Part shown: piece by piece, positions 60,602 to 64,000 of the stretch
Layout: the number at the start of each line of letters is the position of its first letter
Position numbering within the stretch: position 1 is the stretch's first letter
Source of the DNA: Lachnospiraceae bacterium
GTDB taxonomy: Bacteria > Bacillota > Clostridia > Lachnospirales > Lachnospiraceae
Reading direction: 5' to 3'
DNA length: 64,000 nt
Assembly: GCA_016281605.1 (NCBI GenBank)
Contig: JAEEJA010000095.1
Coordinates: 89,971-153,970, forward strand
Made by a program: the position numbers and the translations under genes
Notes under the pieces: model-generated
What the model saw: only the letters and a program-made list of their open reading frames with translations
Databases searched by the model: none
What the model was told of the DNA's origin: nothing

Positions 60602-61213
60602 ATGAAGATAAAATGGTTGAGTTCTTTTTGCATAACCTTGCTACTCCTTTATTTACTTGAACCGCCTCTATTGGTTCATGCAGGATGGCATAATAGTGTT
60701 GGGACATATGGATTTGAACAATCTGCCATGTCTAATTGGTGTTGGGCTGCATCTGCGAAAAATTGTGCCATAGCCAGATATTCTTATCCTAATGTAACGT
60801 TAAGTCAAAGCTATGTCGTAAATCAAGTAAAAGGAAGTCTTGTAAATGAAGGTGCATCTCTAGGTGAAGGTAAAATTGCATTATCCAAAGTTGCCGATCC
60901 TATTTCTAATAATCGAACATATTGCTACAGTACGGTACGTAATCAAGGCGAATTGAAATCTGATATCGATAATTATGGGCGTGGTACAATATTCTATCTA
61001 GGTGCTTTTAGCAATAATTTAGTTATTGCAAGACATGCAGTTTTATTTTATGCCTACAGAGTTAATTCTGATAGTATTATGCAAGTAAAAATATTTGAGC
61101 CAAGCACTGGCGATATAATAACTACAACATATAACAAATTAAAATTTGGTACTACTAACGATGCAATAATCGGGAGCTATCGTTACATAGAAACAATTGG
61201 TTTTTATAAATAG
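60602..61213 (+). CDS. Secreted papain-like cysteine protease (C39/C70-like)
   Basis: 203 residues. Signal peptide (about 1-27, ending LLVHA). The mature protein begins near GWHNSVGT and holds the typical catalytic Cys block: MSNWCWAASAKNC (Cys about 48), with a His in ARHAVLFYAY (about 145) and an Asp-containing strand EPSTGDII. The Q/NWCWAA pattern is that of C39-like/C70 papain-fold peptidases. It has no propeptide or transport domain, so it is a free-standing secreted enzyme. The next gene starts 13 nt after its stop and encodes a membrane-anchored secreted protein; together they form a two-gene operon ending in a terminator. Confidence 0.78.
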   Translation: MKIKWLSSFCITLLLLYLLEPPLLVHAGWHNSVGTYGFEQSAMSNWCWAASAKNCAIARYSYPNVTLSQSYVVNQVKGSLVNEGASLGEGKIALSKVADPISNNRTYCYSTVRNQGELKSDIDNYGRGTIFYLGAFSNNLVIARHAVLFYAYRVNSDSIMQVKIFEPSTGDIITTTYNKLKFGTTNDAIIGSYRYIETIGFYK

Positions 61214-61226
61214 AAAGGAGGCTGTC

Positions 61227-62129
61227 ATGAAATCAAACTTATTGTTATCACTTATAATTATTTCTATACTTTTATCTCAAGCTATTACTGTAAATGCTGA
61301 ACAATCTTGGCTTACTACGTATGAAGAAACACATAATGAGATGCAGGAAAAAGTTATCCATAAAATCAAAAAAAATTGGATAGCTGATAAACCTGATGCG
61401 GATTCGGATATTTCAGAGTTTGATGTTAACGAAGCATATGAGGTTTACAATATAACATCTGACATGTTTATGATTCAAAATTACTATAAAGCAGATTCTG
61501 TTGATGGTATTATTAATGCCAAATCAATTTATGATGATGATAAAGAACAGCCTCATTACTGGGCTGTGCCTGCAGCTACTCCGTCAGGCAAATATAGTGA
61601 AATACTTCTAAATATTACTGATAAAGGCTATAGTGTAAGTGATTGTATTGTATACGGTGACGAAACAAATACTTATGAAATCTTGACTTATTCAATTATT
61701 AAAGAAAAAATTAATGAGTATTTTGAAGATAATAAGATAGTTAAGGTTTGTGTTTTAATATGTTCAAATTATAAAATGTCTCTTATATATTTAAAAACTT
61801 CTGATGATAAAGAATACTTCATACCATATGAGTCGCTTTTTAGCAATACTCTAAAAACCATGAAATATAAAGAAGGTGAATTATATGAGGCATCCGATTT
61901 TATCAATAAGATGGATTCTTGTTTTACCGAATATGATTCTGTATCTGAATATATTGACAGCATTTCCACTGACCCTGATTCTGTACTTGCTACGGGTTTG
62001 ATGACCACCCGCGATCCATATGATCCAAATTCGGATAATACGCTAAAAGTATTATCTATAACCTGCATAATAATCCTTGTGTGTGCAATAGGATTATTCG
62101 TATTTAAAAAAATACGAAAAAATAAATAA
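61227..62129 (+). CDS. Secreted protein with C-terminal membrane anchor, unknown
   Basis: 300 residues from the ATG at 61227 (GGAGG 6 nt before). Signal peptide (about 1-23) ending VNA, an acidic outer region of about 245 residues without a family that I recognise, one transmembrane segment near the end (VLSITCIIILVCAIGLFVF) and the basic tail KKIRKNK. The orientation is outside with the tail in the cytoplasm. It could be the protease's substrate, inhibitor or anchor (by position only). It is followed by a terminator. Confidence 0.65.
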   Translation: MKSNLLLSLIIISILLSQAITVNAEQSWLTTYEETHNEMQEKVIHKIKKNWIADKPDADSDISEFDVNEAYEVYNITSDMFMIQNYYKADSVDGIINAKSIYDDDKEQPHYWAVPAATPSGKYSEILLNITDKGYSVSDCIVYGDETNTYEILTYSIIKEKINEYFEDNKIVKVCVLICSNYKMSLIYLKTSDDKEYFIPYESLFSNTLKTMKYKEGELYEASDFINKMDSCFTEYDSVSEYIDSISTDPDSVLATGLMTTRDPYDPNSDNTLKVLSITCIIILVCAIGLFVFKKIRKNK

Positions 62130-62160
62130 ATATTTTCCCAACAAAATAGTTGCATATTGC

Positions 62161-62202
62161 AAAAGGTGAGCACGGTACATATGTTCCGAACTCACCTTTT
62201 TA
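62161..62202. terminator. Bidirectional terminator
   Basis: AAAAGGTGAG (62161-62170) and CTCACCTTTTT pair over 10 bp around a 20-nt loop, with T runs on both strands. It ends the protease operon and the minus-strand lipoprotein gene. Confidence 0.88.
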
Positions 62203-62231
62203 CTTCACCTAATCTTAGATGTCCTTATTGA

Positions 62232-63851
62232 TTATTTTTGTCGTTGACTATAATTATCAGACAGTATTACATCCCATGCTTTCTCTATATATTCTTTGCT
62301 TATATCTTTTTCCTTTTTCACATGCTTCTGAGAATTAACTATATTGTACTTAAAGCTTTCCATGTATTCCTGTACATCAGTATATCCTGTATCTTCTATC
62401 CACTCTTTTCTTGTATCGGAAAGCTCTTTAGTTTCATTTTGTGCAAAGTTGTTATAAAGTATTATAAAGTCATTGTTTGACTTCCATTGTGAACTATAAA
62501 CAAACTCATTGTCATATTCTTTCAATTTATAATTAAAGTATGGTACAATTGAAAACTGGAAACTTCCTTCCATAAAGGTAGCATACCCCTCTTTATCATC
62601 GTTATACTTTGTATATTCATCAGGCAGTGCAGCTGTACTGTCTATAAGATATTTCTTACCTTCATCAGTATTATACGGTGCCCCATTCTCGTCTGTATCC
62701 CACATCAAACCTTTCGGTCCGTTGACCATCTCCATATATCCATCAGATGAGTACAGGTATTCAAGAAATTCAAGCACCTTAGTGATATTTTCTGAATCCT
62801 TATCTATATAGATATTTTCATTGTCATTAGAAATATCATAAGTTGAGTAAGCAAGGTTCGTAGCCTCTTCCGGAATAACCGGAAGGTATTTTTGACAGTT
62901 TTCACCTGCTTGTACCCCCTGATTAACTATATAATCGGCATTTCCTTCAAGCAATATACTTCCTGCCTGCAGTTTTTCAAGGATTTTATCGGCGCTTTTC
63001 TTTCCTTTATCATAATCAAGCAATCCTGATTTATATATTTTATTATACCACTTCAGAACTTTCAGGTATGGACTATCCTCTTCAAAAAGTCCAATACTTT
63101 TCCCAGTATCAGGAAAAATCACCTTATCATCTGCTATATCAACTCCATAGTATGCCTTCGTAATACCTGCTGCACCGGACAAAGTATATGAATTATCATC
63201 TTCCGTACCGGAAAGATATACAGCTTTTACTTTCTCATCAGATTTTTTTTGCATCGCAACAAAGGCTTTATAAAGATCATCTAATGTTTTTATCTGTGGT
63301 TTACCTGCTTCTTTATATAAGTCATACCTCATATTCCATGTATTTATAAATTCCGTATGAGATTTTTTATCTGTATTTATATGTGTTGGAATTGAAAATG
63401 TATCTTTTCTGTCCTCTACTATTTCATAAATACCTGGTGCAATTATCTTAAGATTTTCTTTTAATGTATCACTTTTCAAGTCCAAAGCATCTTTCTTGGG
63501 ATTAAATAATTTTGCATCAAAATCATTTGAAATATTATTTTTCCATATATCTGCTTTGGTTTCTTTAGTAACTTGATTTGGTGAAATTATTTCCAATTCA
63601 ATCCCACATCTCTCTGCAAGAAGCCATCCAAACCACCCTTGCTGCTTTCCGGCATAGTTTGCCATCTCATCAACCAAAACCAGCTTAACCAGCTTTTTAG
63701 TTTCATCATCCGGATTCTCCTTATTACTGCTTGATGGATTTAATGTACCCGATGGATTTGATTTATTTGACGAATTAGAACAACCCGAAATAAAACAAAC
63801 AACCAGTGCACAAACAAGTATACATTTAAAAACACCATATATTTTTTTCAT
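62232..63851 (-). CDS. Extracellular solute-binding lipoprotein, second copy
   Basis: 539 residues. Lipoprotein signal ends FISGCS. The mature part parallels the protein at 9596-11422: VLVDEMANYAGKQQGWFGWL here against VDVYDALANYQGIQSGWFAQ there. Both share the later segments LDYDKGKKSADKILEK-type and SSDGYMEMVNGPKGLMWD versus SPEGVETAGASNGAAGPEGLTWE. No transporter genes are adjacent. A Ser/Asn-rich linker follows the lipobox. The ribosome site is GAGGAG. Confidence 0.85.
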   Translation of the reverse strand: MKKIYGVFKCILVCALVVCFISGCSNSSNKSNPSGTLNPSSSNKENPDDETKKLVKLVLVDEMANYAGKQQGWFGWLLAERCGIELEIISPNQVTKETKADIWKNNISNDFDAKLFNPKKDALDLKSDTLKENLKIIAPGIYEIVEDRKDTFSIPTHINTDKKSHTEFINTWNMRYDLYKEAGKPQIKTLDDLYKAFVAMQKKSDEKVKAVYLSGTEDDNSYTLSGAAGITKAYYGVDIADDKVIFPDTGKSIGLFEEDSPYLKVLKWYNKIYKSGLLDYDKGKKSADKILEKLQAGSILLEGNADYIVNQGVQAGENCQKYLPVIPEEATNLAYSTYDISNDNENIYIDKDSENITKVLEFLEYLYSSDGYMEMVNGPKGLMWDTDENGAPYNTDEGKKYLIDSTAALPDEYTKYNDDKEGYATFMEGSFQFSIVPYFNYKLKEYDNEFVYSSQWKSNNDFIILYNNFAQNETKELSDTRKEWIEDTGYTDVQEYMESFKYNIVNSQKHVKKEKDISKEYIEKAWDVILSDNYSQRQK

Positions 63852-63877
63852 TATTTTTTCTCCTCGTATTATATAGT

Positions 63878-63988
63878 CATACCCATTCTTTACCTTCTCT
63901 ATAGGTATAGGGTATGCTATTGAAGATGCTGTGGATTGGTTTTGTCCTCCTACCGCATAGACGGTTTCAAATAGGCTCCAACCACAGC
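63878..63988. repeat. Two hairpins upstream of the second lipoprotein
   Basis: Hairpin 1: arms CATACCC (63878-63884) and GGGTATG (63910-63916), with ACCCATTCTTTACCTT resembling copy A in 14 of 17 positions. Hairpin 2: arms GCTGTGGATTGG and CCAACCACAGC with one bulged base (63928-63939 with 63978-63988). They could form part of the lipoprotein leader. No ORF was seen to the window end. Confidence 0.5.
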
Positions 63989-64000
63989 CTCTTTGTCACA

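Noticed and set aside
59748..62129. Prophage or transposon remnant
   Set aside because: The stretch is AT-rich, but no integrase, transposase, terminal repeat or phage structural gene is present.

Overview
The window looks like chromosome of a low-to-moderate GC anaerobic Firmicute of the Clostridia, most likely Lachnospiraceae (Butyrivibrio/Lachnospira/Coprococcus-like). The grounds are AGGAGG-type ribosome binding sites, sigma-A promoters with 17-bp spacers, many secreted proteins with a Lys-rich bacterial Ig-like (Big_2) domain followed by a Thr/Pro linker, and Clostridia-type gene families (DHHW/MBOAT/DUF4358 cassette, DUF4342 beside a two-component system, ECF sigma factor beside a beta-propeller anti-sigma-like protein). 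The genus is inferred, not shown. No prophage, IS transposase, rRNA or CRISPR array was found. There is one tRNA (Leu, anticodon UAG).

Layout. 1-13 kb: surface and housekeeping genes (a secreted protein cut by the left edge, a DHH phosphoesterase, a PAP2 phosphatase, nadE-rhaB, a transglutaminase-like protein, a polysaccharide deacetylase, and a solute-binding lipoprotein followed by an NlpC/P60 protein). 11.7-13.8 kb: two divergent unknown genes, one nuclease-like with a winged helix, around a pair of operator-like repeats. 13.9-22.7 kb: beta-propeller protein with its ECF sigma factor, then a MoxR-DUF58-transglutaminase-TmcAL run. 23-28 kb: LysR regulator, fucO, histidyl-tRNA synthetase, a Big_2 protein. 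28-34.4 kb: an O-acylation cassette (SGNH, DUF4358, MBOAT, DHHW) and a PurF paralogue without the catalytic cysteine. 34.6-37.5 kb: zinc-type efflux module (ArsR/SmtB, HMA chaperone, P1B ATPase). 37.9-44.4 kb: SulP transporter, a probable small RNA, galK, another secreted transglutaminase, truA. 44.4-50.5 kb: TPM-domain/zinc-ribbon membrane pair, cysteine synthase, tRNA-Leu, GNAT, Maf. 50.7-59.4 kb: secreted metallophosphoesterase, membrane protein and GH31 glucosidase in one direction, facing a DUF4342-response regulator-histidine kinase operon. 59.7-64 kb: AT-rich accessory stretch with a truncated AMP-ligase, a papain-like secreted protease with a membrane-anchored partner, and a second solute-binding lipoprotein.

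Common themes. Much of the coding capacity serves the cell envelope: five secreted or membrane Cys-His hydrolase-fold proteins, wall-polymer O-acylation, a deacetylase and several Big_2 proteins. Sugar use is represented by rhaB, fucO, galK and GH31.

The most unusual non-coding content is (i) a promoter-plus-terminator unit of about 93 nt with no ORF at 39950-40077, (ii) several dispersed hairpin repeat families, one of which resembles the ends of IS200/IS605-type elements, (iii) a 63-bp tandem repeat whose modules recur 12 kb away in another order, and (iv) sharp operator-like palindromes beside the deacetylase, ArsR and nuclease-like genes.
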